The notes below the pieces were generated by a model that did not search any database, was not told the DNA's origin, and saw only the letters and a list, made by a program, of their open reading frames with translations. From Kiloniellaceae bacterium (GTDB taxonomy: Bacteria > Pseudomonadota > Alphaproteobacteria > Kiloniellales > J153): a stretch of DNA of 35,035 bases. The translations under genes and the position numbers were made by a program. Location: assembly GCA_021776215.1 (NCBI GenBank), contig JAJFGI010000232.1, forward strand, positions 1 through 35,035. Direction: 5' to 3'. Positions 1 to 8,789 of the stretch are shown here, in pieces (within the stretch, counting starts at the first letter, position 1; each line of letters opens with the position of its first letter).

Positions 1-357
1 CTCCGGGCTGTCGGCGTAGATGGCATCGGAACTTATGTTCAGAACGTGCTGGATCGGCCGCGCGGTCAGCGCGGCCGCCAGCGTCTCGGCGATAGTGATA
101 TTGTCGCGCAGCTTCGCCGGGGTGGTGCACGGCGCGATGGCGGACACGGCTACGATTGCGTCGTCCGGCCGCAACAAAGCGGCGAGCCGCTCGGCAGCGC
201 CGGCGGCAAGCAGATCGACCTCCTCGCGGCCAAGTGACAACGTCGTCACACCACGGTCAGCGAGCTTATGAAGGATGGCCCGCCCCACGAAGCCGCCACC
301 TCCCACAACCACGGCACGTTTGGGAGACCGTTCTACGATATTGTTGTGCTCAAGCAT
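1..357 (-). CDS. NAD-dependent epimerase/dehydratase (SDR), 3' part outside window
   Basis: The reverse complement from the ATG at 357 reads open to the window edge (119 codons). A Rossmann nucleotide-binding loop, GGGGFVG, lies at residues 19-25, followed by a second strand ending in an acidic stretch. An SSDAIY segment near residue 112 matches the Ser-rich strand and catalytic-Tyr neighbourhood of extended SDR sugar-nucleotide epimerases/reductases. The C-terminal substrate domain is missing, so the reaction cannot be named. It lies 99 bp beyond the SGNH hydrolase stop, on the same strand, and is probably the next gene of the polysaccharide operon. The family call is solid; the substrate is unknown. 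Confidence 0.75.
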   Translation of the reverse strand, partial: MLEHNNIVERSPKRAVVVGGGGFVGRAILHKLADRGVTTLSLGREEVDLLAAGAAERLAALLRPDDAIVAVSAIAPCTTPAKLRDNITIAETLAAALTARPIQHVLNISSDAIYADSPE

Positions 358-456
358 AGATCGGCATTCTCAATTTTACTTCCCAATAGCTCAACTGTTT
401 CATTATCCAGTGTCAAAGCCGCTCTTCTCGAGGAAAAAGACGACCTCCATCGCCGC

Positions 457-1611
457 TCACCGAGCTCGATCTCGCGCAATACGATCGCGGCTCCGCTCGA
501 TAAGAAGTTCAGCTACCGCCTCGCCATAGATGGTGAGACCTAGGTCACTATTGTGCTGGTCATGCGGCAAGTTAAACCAAGATTCAAGTTCCGACTTCGA
601 CCGCGGGCGCGGTAGCCTGTCCATCATTTCGACCCAACCTGCCTCTGGGGTTGCGACAGTCAGCAATCTGAACGCCTCAGCATCCCCTTGCTCCTCGATC
701 GACCGATAGTCGTTGAGGGACGGATGCACGAGGAACAGGGCATCCGGAAAATACCGACGTATCGCCGCGACTGACTCGCGACCAACCGCTGCTGCTTCGG
801 ACGGATCGTCGTAAAAGCGTTCATTGCTCATTGCATCTTTGTTTAACGCATCTTTGATCCGCTGCGTCAGTTGAGGTTTAACTCCAAAATAGCTACCAAT
901 TGTTACCGCGAAAACTTCCGGATATATCGTACGCAAAAGCACACTGGCGACTCGATCTGCGACATATTGTCGTATTTCGGCCTCACTGCCGACAAAAAGA
1001 CCACCACGATAGTACGGTCGTCGTATCACGTCGTTCCGGATAAGATTGACAATGAGCACATCGACCGAGAATGGTAGTACGAGATTCTCTACAACTCTAT
1101 CGAACTGCACGAGCCCGATTCCGTCGAGGCCGAAATTAATCACAAGTGTCTTCCGCTCATTAACAGCCGCGCGCCACTCTGGCGAACTGTTTAACTGCCT
1201 CTGCAGAACATCGCCCCAACGTACAGTGTTCGTTACGTTTGCCGTAAACGAATCTCCAACGAGCCCGATTCGAAACTCGTTCGGTCCCGGGATCTTACTG
1301 TAGTCTTGTTCGGAAATGTGCCCATGGCGATTGGTCCGCCAAGAAACGGGAAACGGGCTCGATCGCGCCAACGCGATATTCGGCCGATATCGGTGACCGG
1401 TGCGCATATCATATACCGATGCACCGGCCAAGGTGCCTTCCTGACCAGCCGCCGGTATACGAGCAAGAATTTGCGCTGTTATACCAAGAGTCAGCGTCCG
1501 ATAAAGATAGACACGCCAAGTCACCTCTACCACAGCATATCCGACAACTAAGGAAATGCAGAGGAGGAGGATGTTGGCGAGACCCGTTATTCTGCGCGGT
1601 CGGACACCCAT
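457..1611 (-). CDS. Membrane-anchored SGNH/GDSL-type hydrolase or O-acyl transferase/esterase
   Basis: This 384-aa protein has one N-terminal hydrophobic segment (about residues 11-32) and then an extracytoplasmic domain. The SGNH block I motif is GDS at 119-121. A strand ending in NLIRND supplies the block III Asn. A D351-Q-H353 motif near the C-terminus supplies the Asp/His pair, similar to AlgJ/PatB-like acetyl-handling proteins. The gene starts 5 nt after the dehydrogenase-like stop, so it belongs to the same operon. In this context a role in adding or removing an acyl group on the exported glycan is a reasonable inference. Substrate and direction (esterase or transferase) cannot be told from sequence. 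Confidence 0.7.
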   Translation of the reverse strand: MGVRPRRITGLANILLLCISLVVGYAVVEVTWRVYLYRTLTLGITAQILARIPAAGQEGTLAGASVYDMRTGHRYRPNIALARSSPFPVSWRTNRHGHISEQDYSKIPGPNEFRIGLVGDSFTANVTNTVRWGDVLQRQLNSSPEWRAAVNERKTLVINFGLDGIGLVQFDRVVENLVLPFSVDVLIVNLIRNDVIRRPYYRGGLFVGSEAEIRQYVADRVASVLLRTIYPEVFAVTIGSYFGVKPQLTQRIKDALNKDAMSNERFYDDPSEAAAVGRESVAAIRRYFPDALFLVHPSLNDYRSIEEQGDAEAFRLLTVATPEAGWVEMMDRLPRPRSKSELESWFNLPHDQHNSDLGLTIYGEAVAELLIERSRDRIARDRAR

Positions 1612-1616
1612 AGAAA

Positions 1617-2897
1617 TTAACCCGAATCCGGAGGGACCATGGGCGCCCCAAGGCGGTAGTGAATCAAGCCCGCTGCGCGAGCTGTTTCGGCGTCGATGAC
1701 TTGATAGGGATCGAGGATAATGCGGCCGGCCATTGTGGCCGCGATGTCCCGAGGTGCGATACTTCTATATTCCGCCCACGGCGTCAGAATCATTAGGGCG
1801 TCCGCGTCTCGAGCTGCCGCGAGAGGACTTTCCGCCGCCTCGGATCTCGGATGCCCGGCCATCTCCGCCAGCACTACTGGGTCGTGTAGCCGCACCCGAA
1901 CCTCCGGGAGCTGTGCCAGCGTGGCCAGCGACGGCGAGTTTTTCACCGAGTGGGTGTCTTGCTTGTAGGCGAGGCCCCAGACGGCGACTAGCGGGTCACC
2001 TCCGTTCGCTAACACATGCTTCCTCAGGGTCTGCACGGCCCAGTCGCGCCGGTGCCGGCTGTTGGCGACGCATGCCTCGATAACGCCAGCGTCAGTGCCG
2101 TACTCAGCGGCCAGCCGGATTACTGTCGCAAGGTCGCGCTCGAGATTGCCGCCGGCAATGCCGAGACCCGCGTTGAGGTAGCTGTAGGCGCCGATACGCC
2201 GGTCTAGTTTCAAGGCGGGCACGATCTCTGGCCATACCGCTCCGACTTCTTCGCAAAGTTCCGCCATGGTATTGGCAACGCTGATCGAGGCGACAAGGCA
2301 CATATTGATCGAAATCTTGGCAAGCTCGGCACTCTCGTAGCGCATCGGCAGGATCGGACATTCGAATGCTTCTAGAAGGGTGCAATAGGCATTCGGCAGT
2401 GGCTGCCCAGGGTCGGCACAGCCGACGATATACCGCTCGGGCTGTGTTGCTCGCTCTATCGCTTGCCCGAACACAAGCGTTTCGACCTGGTAGTAAAGGC
2501 GCGCCGGATCGACGTCGAGGCTGCGGGTAAAGCCCGGCGGCACCTGGCACAACACGACCAATACCGCTGACGCGGACAGATGTGGGACGACAGCGTCAAT
2601 CAAACTGTGGACGCCGGACAGATCGCTGCAACCCCGATCATCGGTGACAACATCGAGAGCGATATAAACGACATCGCAGCGGCCAAGGTCGGCGGGATCC
2701 GCACTATACCGTTGGCGCGAATGGTTGTTTGCAATCAGCTCCGCTAGGCCCGGTTCGAGAATCGGCAGATCCCCCGCCACGATGCGGTCGATCAACGCAG
2801 CGTCTGGATCGAAGCACAGTGTCTCGAACCCCTTTGCACAGAACCCGGCCGCAGACACAAGGCCGAGGTGCGTCATGCCGACAACGCCGACGATCAT
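1617..2897 (-). CDS. UDP-glucose/GDP-mannose dehydrogenase family protein lacking the catalytic cysteine
   Basis: This 426-aa protein has the full Ugd architecture: an N-terminal NAD domain (GVVGMTHLG near residue 4), a central dimerisation helix with conserved Lys194 and Asn198 (ESAELAKISIN), and a C-terminal UDP-binding domain (WGLAYKQDTHSVKNSP). In place of the family motif GFGGSCxPKD it reads GIAGGNLERD, which puts Asn251 where the nucleophilic Cys should be. The classic four-electron oxidation to a uronic acid needs that Cys, so a single oxidation step or another reaction is likelier. The ATG at 2897 was chosen because it overlaps the upstream stop (ATGA) and starts the Rossmann fold directly; a longer reading to 2951 adds an implausible N-terminus. 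Confidence 0.8.
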   Translation of the reverse strand: MIVGVVGMTHLGLVSAAGFCAKGFETLCFDPDAALIDRIVAGDLPILEPGLAELIANNHSRQRYSADPADLGRCDVVYIALDVVTDDRGCSDLSGVHSLIDAVVPHLSASAVLVVLCQVPPGFTRSLDVDPARLYYQVETLVFGQAIERATQPERYIVGCADPGQPLPNAYCTLLEAFECPILPMRYESAELAKISINMCLVASISVANTMAELCEEVGAVWPEIVPALKLDRRIGAYSYLNAGLGIAGGNLERDLATVIRLAAEYGTDAGVIEACVANSRHRRDWAVQTLRKHVLANGGDPLVAVWGLAYKQDTHSVKNSPSLATLAQLPEVRVRLHDPVVLAEMAGHPRSEAAESPLAAARDADALMILTPWAEYRSIAPRDIAATMAGRIILDPYQVIDAETARAAGLIHYRLGAPMVPPDSG

Positions 2898-3823
2898 GCC
2901 GCCATTTCTGCTGCCGCCTTTCCAAGCCGACGTAATAGGCGGTTTAGCCATAAATCCTTGGCAAGATCCGCCTGCGCACCGCTCTCACAAAGGCGGGTGA
3001 AATGCGCATACTCGAGGGTCCAAGTGGGATCGTCCTGTACCAAAGTCGCCGCCTCCTCGGGTGGACGGCCACTCGGCAGGACGCGAATTCGCTTCGTGAA
3101 CGTTGTCGGCCCCCATTTGCACAACGATTCAATATGTGCCGACCCCTTCTCGGCGAACACATCGCAGGTAAAATGGTTGCGCCACGACAGCAACGTCATC
3201 TCACATTCGAAGCGCGGGTGCGTCCTCTCTGAGCCAAGTACGACATGGTCCGGCGCCCTATTCTCGAATCTGTTGCTGGCAAAAATTCGGAAATCCTCAC
3301 CTGGCGCGCCAAACCAAAAATCGATGGTATCCAACAGATGCGAGCCCAAATCGTGCAATACACCTGACCCCTCGTCCCGCCATGCTGAATCGCGCACGAG
3401 CCGCGCTGTCCCATTGCCGTAGAACATACGACATCGATAGATGCGCCCGAGCTCGCCCGCGGCCAGGAGGTTACGCATACTTAAGAAATGCGGCTCGAAG
3501 CGATGGTTATAGGCAGTGTAGCAGACCGCATTGTTGTCTCTCGCCAATTGTTCGATTCGCTTCAGGTCGCCTTCTTCGGGCGCCCACAACGGCTTTTCGA
3601 CCAGCACGTGCTTGCCTTGCGACAGCAAACTTTCCAGCAGCTCCAACTTGGCCTCATCTGGCACGCAGCACAGCGCCGCATCGTAGTCGTCAGGCGGCAC
3701 GTCCCCGATATCGCGATACGTGGCCTCTTCATTCACCGGATCAACGGCAGCAACGAAATCGGCGCCAGCGAACCGTTTGCGCTTGTGCCCCTGAACGCCC
3801 AGTCCGACGACAATAACCCGCAT
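2894..3823 (-). CDS. Gfo/Idh/MocA family NAD(P)-dependent sugar oxidoreductase
   Basis: This 309-aa protein has a Rossmann loop GLGVQG (residues 7-12), the family signature EKP at 76-78 (GKHVLVEKP) and a YNHRF segment around the substrate. The C-terminal alpha/beta domain carries GSGVLHDLGSHLLD, where the His and Asp are typical of the active site. Family members reduce or oxidise a sugar-ring hydroxyl or ketone, often in nucleotide-sugar pathways. The ATG at 3823 sits at the start of the Rossmann strand, 4 nt after the upstream gene's stop. The longer reading frame to 4051 is antisense-like and overlaps the kinase gene, so it was rejected. The exact substrate is unknown. Confidence 0.82.
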   Translation of the reverse strand: MRVIVVGLGVQGHKRKRFAGADFVAAVDPVNEEATYRDIGDVPPDDYDAALCCVPDEAKLELLESLLSQGKHVLVEKPLWAPEEGDLKRIEQLARDNNAVCYTAYNHRFEPHFLSMRNLLAAGELGRIYRCRMFYGNGTARLVRDSAWRDEGSGVLHDLGSHLLDTIDFWFGAPGEDFRIFASNRFENRAPDHVVLGSERTHPRFECEMTLLSWRNHFTCDVFAEKGSAHIESLCKWGPTTFTKRIRVLPSGRPPEEAATLVQDDPTWTLEYAHFTRLCESGAQADLAKDLWLNRLLRRLGKAAAEMAA

Positions 3824-3827
3824 GGCC

Positions 3828-5378
3828 TTAGGCGTACCGGATCTGCTTTTCCACGCTATCGATCTTCGCCATAACGTCATCCACGGTGATCGGAATATTG
3901 CCGTCGGACTCACATTCGCAGGACGCTGCCATGGTACCCAAGATCGTCGCTTCAGCAGGCGATGCGGACACCAGCATGGCGAGTGTTGCGTACGCGAGAA
4001 GTGCATCCCCAGCACCAACCGCGTCAACAACGCGGTCAACGAAACTGTCAACGGAAAAAAAGCTGTCGAGCGATTCGTGTTCGCCGCTCTTGCACGTCAA
4101 CACGCCGCGGTCGCCGAGCTTCAAGATCAGCGTCTTACATTGGGCGGCGTCATAGAGAGATGATGCAAGTGGACGAATGCCAGAATCTTGATCGGCAAGT
4201 GCGAACCGCGCCTCGCGCTCGTTTGGCGTAATCAGATCAAAGTCTCTAAATTCAGTAATATTGCCCCAGCGGCTGGCAACCTGGCTGTCGGCGACGCGAT
4301 ATACGCCATCGGCAATAGAACTAATTAGACCTGAGATTGTCCGACGGTTGAAAATACCGTGCCGGAAATCGCTAAAGACCACTGCGTCGGTCGGCACTAC
4401 ACGTACCAGTTCCTTGATATCAGCGAGGATGCCGTTTGTGATGGAACGGTTATCAAGCGTATCGATCTTTAGCAAGCGATAGCCGCCAACCACGACCGCG
4501 TTCTTGTTGGTTGTCGGTCGCGTTTTGTCGATTACCGGGCGTACATCAACCCCGCAGCTCTTGAGATCCTTGAGAACAAACTCCTTGAGCGGGTCATCGC
4601 CGAGGACGGTCGAGAAAACAACCTCCGCTCCCGCTGAGCGCAAGTGCTTCGCTACAATTCCGGCACCACCGACGTATTCGGTGCGCCCCTCGTACAACAC
4701 ACTCATGGTCGGTGTCTTGGTTTGACCGCCGATCATCGCGCACTGGGTCAGGCTGTCGACGATAGTGTCACCAACGACATGCACGCGTTTATTAGCCATG
4801 CCGATCAGCGTCCTACGCAAATCGTCAAAGTTAATTTTTTCGCGCTCCATCAGAGTCATCAACTTCTCAAGCTTGATGACGGGCGGCGCAAGGTCAATCA
4901 GCTTGCTCGAGGAATAGACGATATCACCGGGCGTAAAGATCACCTCGCCGCCATAGCCCTCAATGACCTCCATCTCCTCGGCGGTCTTTGGATGAACCTG
5001 ATTTGCGTTGTATTCATAGCCCTTGGCAAAATAGTCGGGCTGCAGGAGTGAGATGTTTTCTAGAGGCGTCGGATTTCGGTCAATCACCACGTAGTCGACG
5101 ATCTCAAACGCCGCCAGGGTCGCGGCGCGCAATTCCTGCGGCACGTGTGGCCGGTAGGCACCCTTGTCAATATGTCGGTCGGCAGTGACGCTGGCGACTA
5201 GAATGTCAGCTTTACTTTTCGCGTAAATCAGGTGGCGGACATGCCCTGGATGCACGACGTCGAAAACGCCGTGGCACATGATGACCTTCTTGTCGCGCGG
5301 ATGCGGGCCAATTATTGCGCGCAGGTCCTCAGGCGTCTTGATTTTGTGGCCGAACTGTTCGGTCAGCGAAATCGTCAT
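3828..5378 (-). CDS. Bifunctional nucleotidyltransferase-PfkB sugar kinase (HldE-like, domains in reversed order)
   Basis: This 516-aa protein carries both activities of HldE. Residues about 30-170 form a cytidylyltransferase-like domain with HGVFDVVHPGH (HxGH at 43-46) and a downstream YSSSKLI motif. Residues about 197-510 form a PfkB/ribokinase domain with VGDTIVD, a GGAGIVAKHL segment and the GAGDAL anion hole (455-460, catalytic Asp458). In E. coli HldE the kinase comes first; here the transferase is N-terminal. The predicted role is 1-phosphorylation and nucleotidyl transfer to a heptose 7-phosphate-like sugar, which fits the neighbouring GmhA/GmhB-like genes and transaldolase. The start at 5378 overlaps the preceding stop as ATGA. 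Confidence 0.82.
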   Translation of the reverse strand: MTISLTEQFGHKIKTPEDLRAIIGPHPRDKKVIMCHGVFDVVHPGHVRHLIYAKSKADILVASVTADRHIDKGAYRPHVPQELRAATLAAFEIVDYVVIDRNPTPLENISLLQPDYFAKGYEYNANQVHPKTAEEMEVIEGYGGEVIFTPGDIVYSSSKLIDLAPPVIKLEKLMTLMEREKINFDDLRRTLIGMANKRVHVVGDTIVDSLTQCAMIGGQTKTPTMSVLYEGRTEYVGGAGIVAKHLRSAGAEVVFSTVLGDDPLKEFVLKDLKSCGVDVRPVIDKTRPTTNKNAVVVGGYRLLKIDTLDNRSITNGILADIKELVRVVPTDAVVFSDFRHGIFNRRTISGLISSIADGVYRVADSQVASRWGNITEFRDFDLITPNEREARFALADQDSGIRPLASSLYDAAQCKTLILKLGDRGVLTCKSGEHESLDSFFSVDSFVDRVVDAVGAGDALLAYATLAMLVSASPAEATILGTMAASCECESDGNIPITVDDVMAKIDSVEKQIRYA

Positions 5379-6382
5379 GCCGCGCCTTTCTTGCCGAGAT
5401 AGCGAAACCAGGTCTGTGTCGCCTTGGCTATTGAATCGGGCTCCCACAACGGGGCGTCTTGCCATGCGTCGATTTCGGCCATCATCCGGCCAACACCTTC
5501 CTCAAAGCTGATGTGCGGACGCCAACCCAAGTGGCGCTCAATCTTGGTGGTATCCGCCCAGGTGCAGTAAGGTTCGCCCGGCCGCGTCGGCATATGGACC
5601 GTGTCGCCGCCAATCAACTCGACAAGCCTTCTGATTTCTTGCGGATTGTTTGCGCCGAGATTCCAGACCTCGCCGGTCATGTCCGTTTCCGCTGCCGCAA
5701 GAAACGCTGATGCGACATCGGTAACGTAGAGAAAATCGCGGCGCTGACTGCCATCGCCGACCACGGTCATAGGCTTGCCGGCCAGCTTCTGCTTCAAGAA
5801 TACGCCGAACACCGCGCCATAGGCACCGGTTGTTCGGACCCGGGTACCATAAGCGTTGAAGATGCGGATCGCATTCACCGGAAGATCGTACACGCGATGC
5901 CAGTGGAACACGGCTTCCTCACCCATGTACTTCGATAGCGCGTAGGGGTATTGCGGCGCGATCGGATGATCTTCCCGTGTCGGGACGTCGGCGAGCCCAT
6001 AGCAGGAGGACGAGGCAGCATAAACGAACTTGCTAACACTCGCCGCCCGCGCGCCCTCAAGAACCCGAACCGTTCCCTGCACATTGGTCGACATATAATC
6101 GATCGGCTTTTCGATCGACGGCACGATGTCGCCGATTCCAGCAAAATGCAAAACGATGCGAGCGTCCGAGAAGACGGAGTTGCTCGGTTCGATCGCCCGG
6201 ATGTCGATTCGTTCTATTGTCAGGTCTGGATTACCCGCATGCTGGGCGAGATTACTTTCCCTGCCGCCCACAAGGTTATCGATCACACGCGCTCTATAAC
6301 CACGGTCGAGCAGCAGGTCGACCATGTGGCTGCCAATGAAGCCCGCTCCCCCGGTAACCAGCGCAATCGGCTTCACTGTCAT
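5375..6382 (-). CDS. NAD-dependent nucleotide-sugar epimerase/dehydratase (extended SDR)
   Basis: This 335-aa protein carries the NAD loop TGGAGFIGS (residues 10-18), the Ser strand AASSSCYG (122-129) and catalytic Y147-xxx-K151 (YALSK). Sequence around the substrate pocket (RIFNAYGTRVRTTGAYG, then RRDFLYVTD) is typical of UDP-hexose 4-epimerase-like and ADP-heptose 6-epimerase-like enzymes. It overlaps both neighbours by four bases (ATGA), which indicates tight translational coupling to the second epimerase upstream and the HldE-like fusion downstream. It could supply the 6-epimerase (HldD-like) step of a heptose pathway or a 4-epimerase step; sequence alone does not separate these. Confidence 0.82.
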   Translation of the reverse strand: MTVKPIALVTGGAGFIGSHMVDLLLDRGYRARVIDNLVGGRESNLAQHAGNPDLTIERIDIRAIEPSNSVFSDARIVLHFAGIGDIVPSIEKPIDYMSTNVQGTVRVLEGARAASVSKFVYAASSSCYGLADVPTREDHPIAPQYPYALSKYMGEEAVFHWHRVYDLPVNAIRIFNAYGTRVRTTGAYGAVFGVFLKQKLAGKPMTVVGDGSQRRDFLYVTDVASAFLAAAETDMTGEVWNLGANNPQEIRRLVELIGGDTVHMPTRPGEPYCTWADTTKIERHLGWRPHISFEEGVGRMMAEIDAWQDAPLWEPDSIAKATQTWFRYLGKKGAA

Positions 6383-7380
6383 GCCGCCTTGGTTTCCTTC
6401 AACGTGCGAACGTTGTAGTAGGAATTGTCGGTCATCGAATTCGGCAGTTTACCGGACTTAAATGCCCGGCACAGATCGCGCACCGCGTCCTCGATCTGGC
6501 ACTTGGGCTCGAAGCCCAGCTCGCGGCGGATCTTGTCAGAGTTGATGTGATAGGAGCGGATATCGTCGGTCGGCGTCGTCTCGATATCGATCTTGCCCTT
6601 TTCCGGAAACTCTCGCTCAACAATGCCTTTGACAATCAGCGCGATGTCCATGATCGACATGTTTTGGAAGCCGCAGTTGAATGTCTTGCCGGCAATCCTT
6701 CCAGCGTCAACCTCAACCAGCAACTTGTAAAGATCGCACATGTCCTGCACGTGCAGGTTGGGACGCAATTGCGTACCGCCGAACACAACGATCTTGCCAT
6801 TGTTGACGGCATGGTTGGTAAGAATATTGACGGACAAGTCGAACCGCTGTCGCGGTGCGTAGCCGCACAAAGTGGCTGGCCGGATTGTAACGCAGACAAA
6901 GTCGTCTGACTGATGCTTAAACAGCAGCGGTTCACACATCCCTTTGTATTTGTTGTAGAGAGTCAGCGGAACCAGCGGATGATCCTCCGTCACCTCCGGT
7001 GCATCGGAAACGCCGTAGACGGAGCTTGATGAGGCGTAGATGAAGCGCTTTACGCCCGCTTCCTTGGCGGTGACAACCATTGGTTCGAAAGCTTTAAGAT
7101 TGATCGTCGTGCTGAGATTCTCGTCGAGCTCGAAGCTAGCGTCATTTGAGATACACGCCAGGTTTATGACGACGTCGACGCCCTTACAGGCCTTGAGCAA
7201 CTCCGCGGTGTCGCGGATATCGCCTGTGACCAGCGTGAAGTTTGGATCGTCGTGCGGCAGAAAATCAGAACCAAAATAACAAGTATCGAAAGCAGTCACC
7301 CTATAGCCGAGATCGAGCAGTTGAGGACAAAGCAAGCTGCCCACATAGCCAGCTCCGCCGGTAACAAGCACATGTTTCAT
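6379..7380 (-). CDS. NAD-dependent nucleotide-sugar epimerase/dehydratase (extended SDR), second copy
   Basis: This 333-aa protein has the NAD loop GGAGYVG (residues 8-14), Ser strand YASSSSVYG (115-123) and catalytic Y142-xxx-K146 (YNKYK). It differs from its neighbour in the substrate region (RPATLCGYAPRQRFDLSVN, then LRPNLHVQD), a pattern I associate with SDRs of lipopolysaccharide and capsule clusters. The ATG at 7380 starts the first beta strand and has an AAGGGTG-like ribosome site about 10 nt upstream; the extra 16 residues of the longer frame are not supported. The two adjacent SDRs are clearly not recent duplicates. Exact substrate unknown. Confidence 0.82.
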   Translation of the reverse strand: MKHVLVTGGAGYVGSLLCPQLLDLGYRVTAFDTCYFGSDFLPHDDPNFTLVTGDIRDTAELLKACKGVDVVINLACISNDASFELDENLSTTINLKAFEPMVVTAKEAGVKRFIYASSSSVYGVSDAPEVTEDHPLVPLTLYNKYKGMCEPLLFKHQSDDFVCVTIRPATLCGYAPRQRFDLSVNILTNHAVNNGKIVVFGGTQLRPNLHVQDMCDLYKLLVEVDAGRIAGKTFNCGFQNMSIMDIALIVKGIVEREFPEKGKIDIETTPTDDIRSYHINSDKIRRELGFEPKCQIEDAVRDLCRAFKSGKLPNSMTDNSYYNVRTLKETKAA

Positions 7381-7427
7381 GAGATTCACCCTTATAGATC
7401 TAATGCGCAAACATGCCGCGCGCCCCA

Positions 7428-8162
7428 TCAGGCGACAGCGGGCACCGCAATACTGTAGCCGGCCGACTCGGCATCACGATAGAACATCTCCACCGTTTCG
7501 CGCGAATACCCATCGAGGTCCTTGCCGACGAGCTTGAGCTTGGCAAGGAGATCGTTCGTTGCGGTGATAATGTCGCAACCAATCGCATCAGCTTGGAAGA
7601 TGTTGAGCAGTTCGCGTGGGCTAGCCCACAGCAATTCGGCCTTCGGCTTGCCGGAAAGTATCTTCTTTGCCTCGACCATATGTGGCACTGGATCCACACC
7701 GGTATCGGCAACGCGGCCGGCGAAAACCGACACAATGGCGGGGACGTCCGCGGCAAGAGCGTCCGCGACTGTGTGAATTTGCCCCAATGTCAAAATGGCA
7801 GTGACGTTCAAGACGACTCCTTGTTTGGAAAGGCGCCTGATCAGCGGTGCGGAGGACTCGCCCTTGGTGTTGGTGATGGGAATCTTGACGTTAACATTCT
7901 TGCTCCAGGACGCTATCTGAAGGGCTTGTTGTTCCATTTCCGCGAAATCATCGGCGAAGACCTCTAACGAAACCGGTCGGTCCGGAACCTTCGACAACAC
8001 CTCCCGGCCAAAGGCTTCGTAGTCCGAAATGCCGGCCTTCCGCATCAAGGTTGGGTTGGTCGTGAAGCCCTTGATCAGTGGGTTGGTCGCCATCTCGAGT
8101 ATGCCGTCGATATCGGCACCATCGGCGAAAATCTTGATCTTGAGGTCCTTCAGTTGAGTCAT
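7428..8162 (-). CDS. Transaldolase family protein (TalC/FSA-like length)
   Basis: This 244-aa protein is a TIM barrel of the small transaldolase type. Visible signatures are GFTTNPTLM (residues 32-40), SLEVFADD (65-72), and NVKIPIT with the likely Schiff-base Lys93. A later IVSVFAGRVADTG strand contains the Arg/Asp pair. Transaldolases move a dihydroxyacetone unit and can make sedoheptulose 7-phosphate, the substrate of GmhA. Its stop lies 47 bp before the next gene, and its ATG overlaps the stop of the GmhB-like gene (ATGA). Placement inside a gmhA/gmhB/hldE-like set suggests a dedicated precursor supply, although a fructose-6-phosphate aldolase-like activity on another sugar is also possible. 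Confidence 0.85.
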   Translation of the reverse strand: MTQLKDLKIKIFADGADIDGILEMATNPLIKGFTTNPTLMRKAGISDYEAFGREVLSKVPDRPVSLEVFADDFAEMEQQALQIASWSKNVNVKIPITNTKGESSAPLIRRLSKQGVVLNVTAILTLGQIHTVADALAADVPAIVSVFAGRVADTGVDPVPHMVEAKKILSGKPKAELLWASPRELLNIFQADAIGCDIITATNDLLAKLKLVGKDLDGYSRETVEMFYRDAESAGYSIAVPAVA

Positions 8163-8740
8163 GTCGGTTGTCCCCCTGGGTCAGGTATTTCGGTGTCGCT
8201 TGCAAAGCCCTCTCGCTGCAAGATCCAAGAAACCGCCTCACCGAGGCTTGACACCGTAATTGCCTGCTTGCTCGGTTTGGTTTCGGCTATATAGCCCCGA
8301 TCGATGAAGATCGTCGTGCACCCCGCGGTCAGTCCAGCCTGCACGTCGCTGTCCCGATCACCTACCATGTAGCTTGCCGTGAGGTCGAAGCCCCATTTTC
8401 GCGCAGCATCGAAAAGCATTCCTGGCCCCGGCTTTCGTCGGCCGGTCGCCTGCGCTTGGGTCTCGAAACAGGTTTCGATATCGTCAATCGCAATTTCTTT
8501 TCGGAGACGTTCATGCATTGCCTCGACCACAGATCGATCGACATATCCCGCGCTGACATCCGGTTGATTCGTTGCGACTACCACAATGAAACCCGCGGCT
8601 TTCAGCGCCAAGACCGCGTCAGGCCCATCTGGATAGAGCGTGAAATCCTCGATTCGTCTCGGCGCAAAGGAGCGTCCTCCGCGAAACTCAGGGATGGATA
8701 AAACTCCGTCCCTATCCAGTATGACCGCCCTTCGGATCAA
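8159..8740 (-). CDS. HAD-superfamily phosphatase, GmhB-like (heptose 1,7-bisphosphate 7-phosphatase family)
   Basis: This 193-aa protein shows all HAD motifs: D9-R-D11-G (nucleophile and acid/base), a VVVATNQ strand (motif II), RRKPGPGML with the motif III Lys, and MVGDRDSDVQAG (motif IV). Length and layout match GmhB. The zinc-binding loop of classical GmhB (Cys/His set before RKPxPGM) is degraded to one Cys with no His, so this is a zinc-less variant or a phosphatase for a related sugar bisphosphate. The start is a TTG at 8740, supported by a GCAGGG ribosome site about 9 nt upstream and an in-frame stop just beyond. It lies 49 bp from the SIS gene upstream. Confidence 0.8.
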   Translation of the reverse strand: MIRRAVILDRDGVLSIPEFRGGRSFAPRRIEDFTLYPDGPDAVLALKAAGFIVVVATNQPDVSAGYVDRSVVEAMHERLRKEIAIDDIETCFETQAQATGRRKPGPGMLFDAARKWGFDLTASYMVGDRDSDVQAGLTAGCTTIFIDRGYIAETKPSKQAITVSSLGEAVSWILQREGFASDTEIPDPGGQPT

Positions 8741-8789
8741 TAGATATGACCCTGCCCAGACTTACTGGACTCTATCTCCGCATGGCGCC

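Noticed and set aside
512-520. Second ops-like match GGCGGTAGC on the minus strand
   Set aside because: It covers only nine bases and lies inside the SGNH hydrolase coding sequence near its 3' end, so it is likely chance codon use.
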